Shown in pieces: positions 49,393 through 62,170 of a stretch of DNA of 64,000 nt (positions are counted from its first letter, which is position 1; every line of letters begins with the position of its first letter). The position numbers and the translations under genes were made by a program. The stretch is taken from NCBI RefSeq assembly GCF_001411555.2, contig NC_049909.1:19764623-19828622 (forward strand), read 5' to 3'. This DNA is from Juglans regia (taxonomy: Eukaryota > Streptophyta > Magnoliopsida > Fagales > Juglandaceae). The notes below the pieces were generated by a model that saw only the letters and a program-made list of their open reading frames with translations, was not told where the DNA came from and did no database searches.

Positions 49393-51242
49393 GGGTATTA
49401 TTCAGGGCCATTGTTTGTATTTAGTAAAAAATGTTCATAAACTCTTTAATTACTTGCACCTTCTCGTTGTCCTCTCTGGTTTGAACAGCAGCCTATCTTT
49501 TGCAACCATGCAAAAGGGAAAATAAATATACCGTTTTCGTTATTTGAATTTGGAGTATATACGAGAGAGAGAGACACAACATATAGACCCTTAATCAGAG
49601 GCGTTTTAGGGAAGAAATCTCACGAAAGAGCAGCAACTGTTTACCTGAAGATGGCATCCAGATTGTTTTTGTTCTGTAAAGCGTAGACCCACTAAACTTT
49701 TTGTTGCATTTTAGATCCAAAAAGTTGTTTTAGATCCATCATCTTTACTGTTTTGAACAATCATATTATCTATAGGTACAGCTTATTAGTGCATCATAGT
49801 CATCTTACCATGCAACATGTTGGAAGAATCTTGTTAAAATTAGCAGATCATGGATGTTAGCTTATCAAAGGACAACATCTTCCAAAAATTTATATACCCT
49901 GAACCACCCTTTGGACAGTACACCCGAGGTTGCAAAGCCTGTTGTTTATCTGTCAAACTGCAAAAGATAATCAATCACAGGTAAAATTGCAGCCTCAAGT
50001 TTCCCCAAATCTCAATATATATCAGATAAATCAGATTTTTTAAAATGAGACATAAGTCCCCAGGAATATGAATACTACATAAATATGGCAAGGGCCATGG
50101 GCAAAAAGATAAACGAAGTGCTTGTTGGGAGCAAGATGTTTGGAAACCACTTGTCACTGAAAAATGTAAATGAACTACAAGGAGAACAAAGATCAATGTC
50201 ACTTTGATATAAAAGACTTCTTTGAGAAAGATCGAAAACTCAAGAATAATGAACTTTCTAAATGAAGCAAATGAAACAAAAGCCCTTGGATGCTGAATTA
50301 AGATATATCATGAATAAATTAGACATCCATAGCTATTGTCACGTTTTGTGTTAATAGATGCAGTTTGTGTAAGGTAAAGTTCATAATACTACATCGGTTA
50401 GGCAGTAAAAATTCCATCGCATTACGTTGTCGCTAGTGACTCTTCTCAACACACTGATCATTTTGCCTACACAGAATTTTTTTAACTGAGATTGAATGGC
50501 TCAGTCGATCATATCAAACTATAAGTATTCATATAATATAGTCAATCTACTAAATCCAAACTACCTTTCGTGCTGAAAGAAAGAGAACTGGTTACTTGAA
50601 CCTGGAAATACTAGGCAAGAACTAAGCCCAATTACCATGCCTAGCCAATCATACTGTGAAAATAAGTTAGTTACCAAGCAAAGAACAGCCAGTCCACACA
50701 TCTGTCATTTAACAATTGATTCCGCTTTGACTATTACAATTCTTCTTTTCTTTAAGAGAGTTAATCCGCCAATTAGACAATCATCAACTACAAATAAGAT
50801 CCTGTAAGATCACAACTACTGGACTAAGGAGAGAACCATAAAAAAAAAAAATGGGGTATAGTAGACAAACAGAATCAATTAAGGTATCAAACTAAACAGA
50901 AAAACCAACAACCATTTCTTTTTGTTAGTCCAACAACCAATTATACTCAGTCTACTTCTCAGCAAGACACGGGCTTTGCGCCTCCAAAGATCTCTATCTT
51001 CTTCCAGGCTAAACCTGGGTTCTTCCAAGTCAAGGAAAATACACATCCCCATGAAAAATTTACTCCTCGATGACGAAGAACTGCTTGTCCCGGTTTAGAA
51101 GGAAGAAGTCCAGGTTTAGAGAGGAAGATGACAGATAAAATATAACCAATGATGAAGGATCGTGACCAAAGCGAGACCAAGTAAAGGTAATGGGAGACTA
51201 AAAGATCCATTAGAGCACCAACCTTTCCGGCTGTAATGACTT
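49393..51242. other. Convergent intergenic region between AT74-like and BTB genes
   Basis: Holds the 3'UTRs of both genes; exact poly-A sites cannot be assigned. At about 49760-49798 there is a short second copy of the intron 3/exon 4 junction of the AT74-like gene (GGTACAGCTTATTAGTGCAT). Nothing else is recognised. Short frames at 49975-50202 and 50959-51210 have no known domain. Confidence 0.55.
49760..49798 (+). repeat. Duplicated fragment of the AT74-like intron 3/exon 4 boundary
   Basis: GGTACAGCTTATTAGTGCATCA is shared exactly with 49103-49124, and the preceding bases (CTATA against CTACA, ATATTATCTATAG against ATATTCTCTACAG) are also similar. Just upstream, CTTTACTGTTTTGAACAATCATT near 49744 resembles the start of intron 2 (CTTTACTGTTTGACAATCATT near 48723). 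Together they suggest remnants of a partial gene duplication. Confidence 0.65.
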
Positions 51243-53356
51243 TTAGTTCTCAACAGTTGCAGTTGTAATTCGCAATGGTCGTTGCCTTTCCTGCTCACCA
51301 TTTCGTCTCACAAAAGCCCTCCTCCACCAAACTTCAAAACCTCTTTGTATGTTTGGACAATCTTCACTCGAGTTCAAGAAACGGTTAAACCAAGCAAGCA
51401 AAATATCCTGTTGCCAAGATAGAGGCAGGGTAAGAATCGTGTTACAAAGCCCATCTTCAATTAAGTGACGATCGAGGCCTTTTGATGCTCTCCTCATCCA
51501 CCCGAAATCATCATAAAACGGCTCTAGCCATGTTCTTAATAGCAAGCACCTAGCATCTTTAGAAGCCAACAGCTGCCCCTTCCCAATCCCAACAAATAGC
51601 CGTGCCGTGACTCTGCTAACCTCAAACCTATGAATTGCAGGCACTTTAGCATGCGCATCGGACAATTCAGATTCTGATGCCCATGTTCTCAAAAAATCAT
51701 CAGCAATCTGTCTATCGATCAGAATATCCAAAATCCAATGCAAATTATCTGCTTGTCGCGCAATCTGAACAACATCCTGTAAGTCTGACGCCGCTGCCAA
51801 CAAAAAATGGTGGCGAAGCAACTGCAAACACGCGTCACAAGCCAAGTACAACGACTCTTTCCGAAGGTCATTCTGCGACGAATTCTCACGAAGCATCTTC
51901 GACACCAATCCCTTCATTTCTCGCCTCGCCTTCTCATCTTTACCTTCAAGAACCACATGTATAAGTTTAAGCAGCACTTCCTCGTTGTCAGCAACCTCGA
52001 CTGAAACCCTTTTCAAAACTTCCCCGGCACCGACACCGTCAAGTTGGAGCTCTGACAATAACGAAGCCACCTTCTCTTCTTCATCCTCAGCCCATGGGGC
52101 AGCTTCTAAGTACTCTAAGCATGACAAAACCCCAGCATCAAACCCAATTGCAGCCGATACCTATACAAGAACAGAAACAGTTTGGGTCCCATTTCAATAT
52201 ACCCCCAAAAGCATAAAATTAAGCACAAAAGTTAATAGCTTTCTCAAGTCCCAATCAGCACTTCGCAAAACCCACAAATTCTTATAATATACCGTCCATT
52301 CCTACAGTCTGTCTGCAACGAAACAGAGGCCAAAGACCTTAAAATAGAAAAAAGAAACATTACCCTTAAGATGCCAAGAGCTCTGGAAACATCCTCTTTC
52401 ATCAGCTTCTTCCTCAGATCCTTACAGTACATCAACCTCAAGGTCTCAATGTAAACCTCGACGTCGTCGCAGTCCGCGATCTCCACGATGTACGGCGACC
52501 CCGCGGGTCTCTGCGGCATCGTCCACCGCTCAGACAACTTGACCGAAAAGAACCTGCTGTGGGCCACGAGAATCTGACGATGGAGATTCACGGAGACACT
52601 GATGCCGTCCTTGGAGCTCAATGTAAGCTTAATGTCACTCGAGGTCGTGTCGTTGAACTGGTTCCCGGGGCTGCGGCTAGACAAGATCTCGGAGATTCGC
52701 TGCATTGATAGGGCATGTTTGTCATAGGGTGAGATTTGAGGGAGTTGAGGTTTCGGAACTGGTACGGCGGTGTTTTGACGTGGTATCTGGGTTCTGGAGT
52801 GGTGGAGATCGGGCTCATTGGCCATCATTTCGAAAAGGGTCGGACTGGATCGGATCGTTTTGTCGGACGGGGGAGGTGGCGACATTGGGTTTAGGAGCCC
52901 GGCGGTGAGGGCAGAGTTGAACTTGGTGAAGCTGGAAGGGAACGAGTCGTTCCCGTTCATCGTGGTGGATGAAAAGTCCATGACAGGCGATAGACTGCCA
53001 GGAGAGAATCGGATCCTAAATGTTGACGGCGAAACGGAAGGCGAAGATGAGGAAAATGCGGACAGGTTATTGGCTTCCTGGTTCGAGTTCGTAGCGCGGC
53101 GGGTATGTGGAGGCGGAAGCGGAGGAGATGGCGGAGGGGGAGGAGGGGTTGATACGTGTTTCGAAGCGGGGCAGCACCAGGGGTGGTGGTCGGGGGAGAC
53201 AATGGTGGGCGGGTCGAGCTTCCGATTCGAGTGACCAGGAGAGTAAGTGGTGGCGGAGGCGGAAGACGAGATGGTGGTCTCGCGGTACTTGCGGCGTCTG
53301 GGCTTAGTGGGTTGGGTTTGAGCTTTGAGGTGAGTTGTAGTTGTTGTTGCTGCCAT
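51243..53356 (-). CDS. BTB/POZ domain protein (At1g63850-like), 636 aa
   Basis: Plant BTB/POZ proteins commonly act as substrate adaptors of CUL3 ubiquitin ligases; the role of this subgroup is not known. Two exons: 53356-52364 (331 codons) and 52160-51243 (305 codons plus stop). The 203-nt intron is GT-AG, phase 0. Residues 1-230 are low-complexity: Ser/Thr/Pro-rich, with a poly-Pro stretch at 71-83 ([13 protein letters not shown]) and a basic patch KPRRRKYRE. The BTB fold starts near 238 ([40 protein letters not shown]) and runs into exon 2 ([23 protein letters not shown]). The C-terminal half is helical, with [21 protein letters not shown] and [15 protein letters not shown], as in the At1g63850/At3g50780 group. 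The start is the first ATG, in a GCCATG context reading [11 protein letters not shown]. The protein is complete. The assignment to this subgroup is from recall. Confidence 0.92.
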
Positions 53357-53896
53357 GAAATGTGTGTATAATTTGCAAGTAGGGGTGGTGGGTTGTCCTT
53401 TTTTCGTTTATGGCATTCGCATCAGAGAGCGTCGTTACACACAAACACAGAGAAATAATTAAAAATGGCGGTGGAAACGAGACGTGGGAGTCAAGTAAAA
53501 AACACTAGAACGGCAGAGAAAAGACTGAGCTTCTGAGGAAGCATTTAATGTGGGGGTTGGAAGGGCCTGGTAGTTGAGTCCCAAATATCACTGCTCTGTT
53601 TGTGTCAGATCAGGATGGCCGTGGATATATATATCTGTGGATTGGCTAGGTGAGGCGTTGGACTTGACTTTATAGGTAAGGTGCGCGAGAATGAGAGAGA
53701 ACCGAAAGTGACCCACGGGCACAGATGGGAGACCCACAATTGCATGGTGTTTGTTTGTCTGGTTTCCTTCGTTTTATGTTCTTATGCATGCAGAACAGAA
53801 TGAGCAAAATATGATCATGATCTTAAGTGGGATCGTTGCTTCAACCTATGGGAATGAGATTGTATATCTGTATTGATTTTAGATCTTATCTTTATA

Positions 53897-54336
53897 ACAA
53901 CATTCTTATTGACTTAGTTAAAGTTAAAAAATATTAAAATTTATATAATTTATATAAAAAAATGTTACATTAGATTGGATATCTCTAAAATAATTTAAAT
54001 TTTAGTTACAGTACTTCACTAAATATAATTAACTACAATTGTTTCATCAAATATTAAAATATTAATTTTTCACTTCAAATAAATAAATTCTCACTCTAAA
54101 TAAATAAATTAAATTAATTAGAATATAATTAATTTAACATTATAGAATTATAAAATATGATAAAAGTAAATTAAATTAATAAATTATTAAAATAATAATA
54201 TTTTATTATTATATAAAAAGTAAATAAATAATATAAGATGAAGATTAAATTTAAATAAAATAAATAAATATAAATTTATATAATATTAATTAAAATTTAA
54301 AGATGTATTTACTCAATCCAATAAAAACGCTCTAAA
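53897..54336. mobile_element. Inverted-terminal MITE-like element
   Basis: ACATTCTTATTGACTTAGTTAA on the left corresponds to the inverted TACTCAATCCAATAAAAACGCT on the right. Related in its ends to the element at 15026-15722. AT-rich and non-coding inside. Confidence 0.55.
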
Positions 54337-54561
54337 AGAAGGGTGCGGCTACTCTGCCGCCTCCATTTTGACCGCTGGGCGGTAGTTTTTTTTTTTTTTT
54401 TCCTTTTCATATTTTTTAATATATTTAAATATATTTAAAAAATAAAAAAAAAATACATAAATACATTTAAAATTACTTTCTTAATCACTAAGTAAAATAA
54501 TAATAATAATAAAAAAATAAAAAAAGACAAGTAGTCAAATAGAGGTGTCAAATAAAAGAGC

Positions 54562-54763
54562 ATTGCTATTCATAAGCCCATACACCACACACCTTAATTT
54601 TTTTTATTTATTTTTATTTTTTTAAAGTTTTTTTTGGTTTTATTATTCTTAAAACAATTGAATTATTCTATTCATAATTCATATACCACATATTTGATAA
54701 GAGAATAAAATTAAAAAAATTATAAAAAGAATGGTGTGTGGTGTATGAAGCTTAGGAATAGAA
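54562..54763. mobile_element. MITE-like element with about 30-bp inverted termini (ACCACACACC)
   Basis: ATTGCTATTCATAAGCCCAT plus ACACCACACACCTT at the left matches the inverted AATGGTGTGTGGTGTATG plus AAGCTTAGGAATAGAAT at the right, with few differences. The AT-rich core contains TTTGGTTTTATTATTCTTAA. Degraded relatives with GGTGTGTGGAGGTTG or CATCACATTCCAC ends lie near 25930-26150 and 31998-32270. Confidence 0.7.
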
Positions 54764-55739
54764 TTTTTCTTAATAAAATGGACATATTAGTATTTTCCTT
54801 AAAAGAAAATGGAGTTGAAAAAAATGTGTCTATCTGTCATGATTCAAATCTAGTGCAGATGAGACATGCGTTTTTCATCTCCTGGGAGAGTCATAATCAG
54901 CCCATGGTCAATCATGTCCATTGATTAGACTTGCTGATTTCTGTTGTAAGCTTGTAAACTATGATTATTCCTTATCAAGCACTGTGATTGATTGACCCCT
55001 ACCAAGAATGGTAATAACGAGTTTTCAAGCGTACACTCCGTGCCCCACCCTGGCAAAGGTTACGGCTTTTCACACTAAAATTTAGAATTTATAATTAGGA
55101 CTATATTTACGTGAGATGGTTTTAAATAAATTAAATAAAATATTATTTTTTAATATTAATATTATTTTAAAAATTAAAAAAAAAATTATTTCTTATATTT
55201 AAAAAAAATTAAAAAAAATTTAAAATAAATAAGATTATTTCTCTATTCAAACAAATCCTTAAATATTAAAATTTTTTAGCATTTTGGTCGAGTTATGACT
55301 CAATCTAAATATGATACAGCGAGTGATGACCTTTAATAGTCACGCCGAGAAAGAGAAGCTACACAGACAGTCCCTCCCACTATTTTGAAGAAAAAAAAAG
55401 TGTGCACTCAAAGCAAGTTTGCGGGGAAAAAAAAACAGTCTACACTCAATAGTATGAACTAAAATAATACGAGTACACTTTTTTTATAATTTTGTAAATT
55501 ATGCTGCTTTAAGTAGGAGATATTTTTATAAAATAATTTATAATAATAATAATAATTTATAAAAATATTTTCAATTTTAAATATAATTATGTAAAAGATC
55601 AAAAAAAATGATTACAATCTTTTTTTTTCTTGGTCACTTAGGTAGTTCAATATATTTCAGTTTCATTTTTTACAACAACAAACTTATGTGCTCACTTGAT
55701 TGTTTAGACAATTTAACATTGATTTGGTTACACAAAATT

Positions 55740-55915
55740 ATATTATCTCATTTCATTTCATATAATTATTATAATTTTTTTCAAACTTCTTTATAAAATA
55801 TAATAAATAATTTAACTTTTTAAAATTTTAAAATAAAAATTATATTAGAAAATTATTTTATAATAATATTTTATTTTAATAAAATATTTCATCTCATCTT
55901 GTCTCATCTAAATTG
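55740..55915 (-). mobile_element. CTCATTTC family mini-element
   Basis: Begins with TCTCATTTCATTTCATATAA and ends with CATCTCATCTTGTCTCATCT. The AT-rich core has the family's AATAATATTTTAT block. Opposite orientation to the copy at 56775-56935. Confidence 0.6.
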
Positions 55916-56025
55916 AATAACCAAAGGAGGAGAATATTACTAATATCACCTGATCACAATTTTGTATGATTGGAATGTATTGGCAGTTGAGATAAGGATA
56001 TATTCATTGTATTTTTCGTTTCTAA

Positions 56026-56524
56026 GAGCATTAGCATTGGATTGGTCATTCTATTCTTTAAATTTTGACTAATATATAATTTTTTCACCTTTAACTAATC
56101 ATTCAAAACTTAAAGTTTATATTGAATTAGTCATCACACTTTCTATAATAATAAAATTTTATTATTTTTTATTATTTATATTTTTTTAATTAATTTTTAT
56201 TTTATTTTCATAATCTTCAATAACCTCCAACAAATCATATTCATTTTTATTTTCACAATTCAATAATCTATAATATAATAATCTCATATGTATATAGATG
56301 GTAAAATCTCATATGAATAAAAATCTCATATCTATAATATAATAATCTCAAAAAATACTTTTAGACTTGCTATAGTGCTTTTCATATTTAAAAAGAAGAA
56401 TGGATTTACTGTAGCTTATAGTTTGGATGAAAACAATTTAGCTAATTCAATATAGAGTAAATATAGATGATATTTGCTAAATTTGAAGATAAAAATGTAT
56501 TTGGCTAATCCAATGACAATGCTC
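56026..56524. mobile_element. MITE with inverted ends and a TAA target duplication (Harbinger-like)
   Basis: GAGCATTAGCATTGGATTGG at the left matches the inverted CTAATCCAATGACAATGCTC at the right. The trinucleotide TAA flanks both sides (56023-56025 and 56525-56527). A 3-bp TAA/TTA target duplication is typical of PIF/Harbinger-type elements. The interior is non-coding. Confidence 0.75.
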
Positions 56525-56774
56525 TAAGCCTATGAGTAAGCATTGACTCACTACTGTTGTGTTCCAAGACGTATCAGAGAATGCATCAGGTAAAAATAAA
56601 CAGAAATATTATACATACAAAAAGATTATATAAAAATAAATTTATAAAATAACGTTATTTAATGTATTATGTTAGATATACTTTATCATAAAATGTTACT
56701 CATGACTTTATGACTACGATATTTATAAAAAAAAAAAAAAATTGATAGCAAGAGGCACAAAAATCATATTGTAG

Positions 56775-56935
56775 GCTTGTTTGAATAGTAAGATGAGATT
56801 AAATGATTTAAAATAAATTGAATAAAATATTATTAGAATATTATTTTTTAATATTAATTATTATTATTTTAAAATTTAAAAAATTTAAAAAATTATAATA
56901 ATGAATTAAAAATGTTTATATCCAAACGAGGCGTA
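56775..56935 (+). mobile_element. GAGATGAG family mini-element
   Basis: GGCTTGTTTGAATAGTAAGA at the left and ATATCCAAACGAGGC at the right give imperfect inverted ends. The core is almost the same as that in intron 1 of the AT74-like gene (AATTGAATAAAATATTATTA). Confidence 0.65.
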
Positions 56936-59535
56936 AATCATTTTGCTGAGCTTAACGAGCACTAATGGTGGAGTTGGGCCAAGTGGGTCTTTATTTTTAT
57001 AAGCTTTTTGTCATTACAGGATGTTTATTTTTGCTTCCCTTGCACTTCACTTTGATTCATCGACATTTTTTCACGTCTCGTGCTCTTCTCTCTCACACAC
57101 ACGAATACTTTTCTTAAATTTGCGAAAAAAGAAAGAAAAAAATCTGGATAAAGTAAAGGTTCTAACATGGTGGACAAGTGGCTTATCCGATTCCAGAACA
57201 AATTAGAAAGACAAATTGTCTGGGATTTTTATTTCCTTTGGCAGGAGACTTGAACGTAGCTTGGTGGCCAACTGTTTCCTGCCACCCAAATAAACAAAAA
57301 ATGATGGGGCTCTTAAGGTGGTGGCTTCTGGCCCACAATTTGGAATTAGTGTCACCCCAATCATTTAGTTCTTGTTTGGTTACATAACTTACACAGATAA
57401 AAATAAAATAAAAATAAAAAATTATTAAAATATAATTTTTATTTAAAAAATTTTAAAAAATTAAATTATTTATTATATTTCATATAAAAATTTAAAATAA
57501 TTATAATAATTATGTAAAATGGATAAGATTGTTGTTTGGTAAACCAACCACAATTGCTGACCTTCTCCCATAACTATTAAAAACCTTAAAAGCTGAGTGC
57601 GTTGCATTATAGACGGCTGCTAACCTTTTATTATTATTATTATTATTTACATGGGCTTATAAGCAGTAGTGGACAAACTACTATTTATATTGTTGACATG
57701 AAAAAAATTTAATTTATAAAAAAATTTAAATTTAAGTTTTTTTTTTTTACAGATCAAGTTTCTATCATGTCAAAAAAAAAAATATTAATAAAATGAAATT
57801 AATATATTGCCATTCATTATAATACAATTACTGACAGTTAGCCTTACATCACTTATCATGAGATTCATGGTAATTATAAAAGAATAAAAATTAATATTTT
57901 GTATGCTAATTGATATGGTAAAATTTATATATGAAAAATGTGATTTATATGTTTGACGTGTCAATGAGCAAACTTGTAAAAATACTTAATTTCCTTATGT
58001 TTATAGAGAGAACAATCATGGAAGTTAGTTTAGTAGGATGTATGGCAGTAATGTCTACATGACGACAATATTGAGAGGGGGGGTTTATAAATCCACAGCT
58101 GAAAGGAAAGTGGCTTGGGACACACTGCTCGTAGATGTGAGTGAATAGTGACTGATGAATATAATTATTCTTTCGTTAAATGTGCTTTTATAGATCCAGA
58201 ATTTCACTTCCAAATTGTGGGGTTCTTTACTCTCACCAACGACATCGTTTTTATATTTACCCTTCACCTCCGCTTTGAAACACACCACCATAAATTATTT
58301 AAAAAAAAAAAAAAAAAAACCATTGACAAATTTAGAGAAAAAGTTGCTACTCACCCTTAGGATATGTCAACTATCTCTGAGTTATCAAGTAAGAGAGGAA
58401 GAGAAAAGTTATTCTTTATTTGAAATATTATTATTTTGAATTATATTTGTTAATGCAATACATTTTAATTAGTTGTCCATTTAAATGGTTGATATATGAA
58501 ACTATTTAAAAAAAACATATAGTAGGAAAACACACTTTGAAGTTATTGCTCGGGTATTTTATTTTATTTATTTTTTAATGGTTAAGAAAGTGAATATCAG
58601 AAATAATTTTTTTTTCCTTAATAATTAAGAATGCTTAAAAAATATTTTAAAAAAAAATATAATTTACACTTGTAACTTTAAAGAGGCAAAAACATGGAGC
58701 TAAATAGCAGACTCAATATCTTATCAGCACATATGATCACTCATTACAGATGGACAAAATGTAACATAAATAAAGCCCAATTAAATGTTTTTAGCCTATG
58801 GGCTGGTTCATGTGTATAAATGTTGGATTCGGCAGATATAATCGGCCATGATATTCTGCAGATCACGTTGCCGCTGCCCCCATTATTGGGTCAGAGTTAA
58901 TAGCTCAGGTTCTCACTATGATCTTGACAAAAGGGTCTGTAATTGGCCCAAATTCAAAACATGGGCTGTACTACGTTTCCTTTTCCCCAGCTTCAAATGC
59001 CCACATGGACTACATGACAATGGTTCAAAACAAAAATAACATACTATGGCCCATCTCTCTCTCTCTCTCAGCGTGACAAAAACGCTTGACAAGAAATAAT
59101 GACTCAACTAATGCATTTTCAGCAGTAATTCATGTGAATTATAGCTTGTTCAGGCTTGATGCCTTTTACAGGTTTCAAGTTTTCATGGCAGCTGTTGCTT
59201 TCAAGTTTTCAACACACTTATGAAGAGGTAAGGACAGCCTGTGATTTACTGTGTTACTCAATGCTTTATGAATAGAGTTGACTCAGTTGGATATATCTGT
59301 TTCATTTGAGATCAGTTTTTCAAACACGCATGGAACAACTGGACTGGAACCAAACATTAAGCAACATAGCCAGATGGGTCAGATGATGACATGCAGCATT
59401 AATTTGCAATGCTGTAAAATCAATTACAGTGATGATCATTCCTAGTTTTATTGCATGTTTCATAATGCTGCTTGTGAATCCATACATTTTGTTCAGAAAA
59501 ATAAACAAAAAACAGAAACACTACTTGAAGCTCGT

Positions 59536-59600
59536 TACTTTTTTTTTTCTTTTTTTAAAAAGAAGGTATCCCAAATTTATTGATAGCGTTCACTTATGAC
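59536..59600 (-). other. Poly-A-like tail of a possible retroposed sequence
   Basis: Read on the minus strand, AATAAATTTGGGATACC is followed by an A-rich run interrupted by G (the complement of 59541-59563). This looks like the end of a LINE, SINE or retroposed transcript. The 5' boundary and a target-site duplication were not found. Confidence 0.35.
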
Positions 59601-61966
59601 GGAGGAAGATCATGGTTATAAGTAGACATATGAAAACTACAAATAATCATAAAATACCAAAAACCAAGCATCAAAAAGCCTAAAACATTTAACCAATAGA
59701 CAAATATTCAAGGATTATAGATAGATCAACAATAAATCAAACCTTAAAAATAAGAAAAATAACCTCACTATGAAATTCGCAAATAATCTCATGATTTTTT
59801 TACTCTCAAAAGACTTTTTTATGGGAGACATACAATGTCACAATAGCATCATCAGAGCACTCCAGAAATGATATTTCCCTTGCATCCCAGAGATAATTTC
59901 TGCGATGAGAGGGGGAGGTTGAGAGAGAGAGAATAGTTTTATAAGCACTTTTTGTTGGAAAGGTACAACAGTACCAGACATCCCCACTTGCAGACATGAC
60001 CCACCAATCTGATTTATGTCTCTCAGTCTCTGCTGATATCGTTATCTTTCCATCAGCCATCACAATGTGAGTCTGGAAATCTCCCATTGAACACCTTGGC
60101 TTTTTCTCAAGCAAGCATGGTCATTGGTCCCGTTCCCATCCAACTACAAAAGCCCTAGAAATCTACATTTTAGACCCTAGGCTGAGCTCAAAAGCTTAAC
60201 ACCATTGAGCTTCATTACCTAAAATGGACAGTAAAAGATTCTCCTAGCTAACTTCCATCCTCCCAACTAAACCATTACTAATGAGCAATGGAGAAAACAA
60301 ATCCTAACAAAATGCTCTCATGACAGAAGAAAGAAAAAGACCTACTCTTTGTACAAAGCTAATTTGTGTTTGCTGATGTATCCAAGGAACAGTAAATATT
60401 ACAGTGAACCTACCCAAAGAACCTACCCAAAGTGATGATCATCAAACATAAACAGTCACGAGTATGGATTAGAACTTGAAGAAAATACAAGGTTACATAA
60501 TGGCAGTTTTAGAGAGAATCCTATTCAAGACAGAGAGGAGACAAGCTCACATTGGTGTACGGACAAAAAGTGGTGGAGGTTGGATTGACTATTAATATAG
60601 CTGCCACTGCCAGTTCTATTATTTTGATCATTAGTTGCAGGTATCCTACAAATAAATTTCACTTAATTATCAGGGGTTTTGCTCCCACAAACAAAACGTG
60701 GGTACACAGTAAAGGTCCTGTGCGAGCTGTTCAAAAGCAAAAGCAACTGCACAAAGAGAAAGCAAAGAAGAGGACAGTAGATGTGTATTTTTTGTGAGCA
60801 ATATAAGACTGACTCGTATCTGTAATGCCAATTGATACAGAAGCAACTCAAGCAAGTTGTGGAAAAAAGTTCTAAGCTAGCTCATCTCTCTAATCCCAAT
60901 TTGTCAAGCTATACGCCTGTGCCACTACTGCTTGCCTGCCTTGCTTTATTAGTTATTACTAACATGCGCATGCCTGCGCAGAAAGAGAGAGGGCATTGAT
61001 AGAGATTGTAAATATTGGTGAGATCATTGGATTGTTCCATGGATCTGGAGATCATGTACCAACCTTTTCGAATGACAAGCATTAATGGCCAAGTCAGTAC
61101 GATGAAATAAACCTACTGATATCAGGACTTGACAGAGGTTACTCAGATTACCGTTATCTTGGACTTCTGCAGTATTCTTTTTGTACTGGGAAATCGTGCT
61201 TTTCCTATGCTTTCTAGGCAACCAAACAGAACCAAAAAGAAAGTAAAGGGAGGGAATAATGGGAATTTAAGGAATGATCTTGTTCTCAAGATTTCTTGTC
61301 CTGTATACCATCATACTGACCAAAAAATGGATCATCAAAATTGGCGGTGTATTGTACAGTCCAATGAAATGGTTTTCAAACCTTGCTACAATCTAAAGAG
61401 AACTTGAAAAATCTATCAAGGAAGGATGCACCAAAAGTCTTATCGAAATGAAGTTCTTGAAGTAGCTCTCTACTCTCACGTTCCTGGTTGAATGGCAGTG
61501 CATAAGATCCAACTACTGTCTATTAATGTATGTATGTATGTGTATGTATGTGTTCAAAACAATGATTAGTACTTAAATTTCCCAAACCAAAGGAGAAAGG
61601 GCATTCAGAAAGAAAAGCCACGTGGTCCCTGTCAGTCTATATCACCAATGAGGCAACAATCAACGTGGTCTCACATGTCGAATTAAAGCATGACCCAGAA
61701 AAAGCGACTAGTCGCTGCTAATTCTGCCAGTTAAGCAGTACTCCTCAGTTATTTTTCCGCCATTTTTATGTTATGAAGCGGTGGACAATATCTGACAAGA
61801 AAGGTTGGATACAATTTGATGATCTTTACTTTATCGGTAGACATGTTGTGATTCTTAGTTCAACATGATGGCAGGCAATTTCTGATAATTAGATGCTAAA
61901 TTAGGAACTAGTCACATAATAATCTTGTCTTTTGGTCTAGAATGTCTAGGCGATCAGATTTTAGAG

Positions 61967-62170
61967 TATGTTTGGATCCCAAATCTATCTTAATTTATTT
62001 TATCTAATCTTTATAATTTTTTTAAATTTTAACATAAAATATAATAAAAATTTTAACTTTTTTCAAATTTTAAAATAATAATAATATTAAAAATAATATT
62101 TTATTTAATTTTTAACTTTCATCTCAACTCAACTCAACTCAACTTAACTCAACATCCAAACCTAACCTAA
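61967..62170 (-). mobile_element. CTCAACTC family mini-element
   Basis: ATGTTTGGATCCCAAATCTA at the left and CAACATCCAAACCTAACC at the right form imperfect inverted ends (TTTGGAT/ATCCAAA). CTCAA pentamers are repeated five to six times at about 62124-62150. Confidence 0.65.

Noticed and set aside
52618..53371. Plus-strand Gly-rich frames opposite the BTB gene
   Set aside because: They mirror the Ser/Pro/Thr-rich N-terminus of the BTB protein and have no independent evidence.
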